DNA from: Tannerella sp.
GTDB lineage: Bacteria; Bacteroidota; Bacteroidia; Bacteroidales; Tannerellaceae
Length of the DNA: 13,151 nucleotides
Reading direction: 5' to 3'
Assembly: GCA_031283915.1 (NCBI GenBank)
Contig: JAITAY010000249.1
Location: 1 to 13,151, forward strand
Part shown: positions 13,035-13,151 of the stretch, in pieces
How the letters are laid out: each line of letters begins with the position of its first letter
How positions within the stretch are numbered: the stretch's first letter is position 1
The notes under the pieces: model-generated
Seen by the model: the letters and a program-made list of their open reading frames with translations, nothing else
Told to the model about the DNA's origin: nothing
The model's database searches: none
Made by a program: the position numbers and the translations under genes

Positions 13035-13151
13035 TCCCCCAATAAAAGCTTACAGCCCGCCCAAAATAACGGGATCAAAAAACCCTTCATTACACAAAAT
13101 AGAATGGATGGATATAAGGTTTTTGCAATGTTGTTACACAGGAGCTTTGCT
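13035..13151. other. window end: shared 15-bp motif, then unassigned sequence
   Basis: TCCCCCAATAAAAGC (13035-13049) is the exact reverse complement of 6932-6946. The rest is AT-rich. GGTTTTTGCAATG (13119-13131) looks a little like a Bacteroidetes transcription start (TTTG then CA) but lacks the TA of the -7 box. Short open frames from ATGs at 13104 and 13108 run off the window and cannot be judged. Confidence 0.4.

Noticed and set aside
1..13151. tRNA, rRNA or known riboswitch
   Set aside because: I read the intergenic stretches on both strands and saw no cloverleaf, rRNA-like or recognised riboswitch sequence; this was by eye, without a covariance search.

Overview
The window looks like a chromosomal piece of a Bacteroidales bacterium of roughly 50% GC; a Tannerella- or Parabacteroides-like genome is a guess. 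The evidence is a SusC/SusD outer-membrane uptake pair, -7 promoter boxes of the Bacteroidetes TAnnTTTG type, A-rich leaders without Shine-Dalgarno sequences, and a Rho factor with a long low-complexity insertion.

Layout. 1-2334 is the 3' end of a nutrient-uptake locus: the C-terminus of a SusC-like TonB-dependent receptor, a complete SusD-like lipoprotein and a small secreted protein of unknown function. A long imperfect hairpin (2344-2412) separates it from kdsB (2475-3224), the CMP-Kdo synthetase of LPS synthesis. From 3225 to 3987, between convergent genes, lies a repeat-rich region: a dispersed 32-bp repeat in both orientations, a 72-bp almost perfect inverted repeat carrying REP-like GCATCCC hairpins, and a terminator. 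On the minus strand follow a two-gene unit, an SDR epimerase/dehydratase (5551-6549) and then a GHL10-type glycosidase-like lipoprotein (3988-5547).

6583-7204 is a divergent promoter region. It holds eleven 20-bp units built around an AAGATATATCTT palindrome, and an exact 20-bp inverted repeat that places the same AT-rich sequence upstream of both divergent promoters. Rightward genes follow: a NIF3-family protein (7205-8299) and a coiled-coil C4 zinc-ribbon protein (8303-9073), which form an operon ending in an intrinsic terminator; tilS (9136-10467), whose start codon directly follows that terminator's T-run; and rho (10642-12651), with its own promoter and a structured leader. Two strong hairpin terminators follow rho, then another copy of the 32-bp repeat and a TAGTTAG tract. 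The last ~100 bp hold no confident gene.

The genes are mostly conserved housekeeping functions (Kdo activation, tRNA-Ile lysidine synthesis, transcription termination) next to the tail of one accessory uptake locus. I see no transposase, integrase, reverse transcriptase, CRISPR array, toxin-antitoxin pair or defence gene. The unexplained material is in the intergenic regions: the dispersed repeat, the long inverted repeat and the palindromic tandem array.
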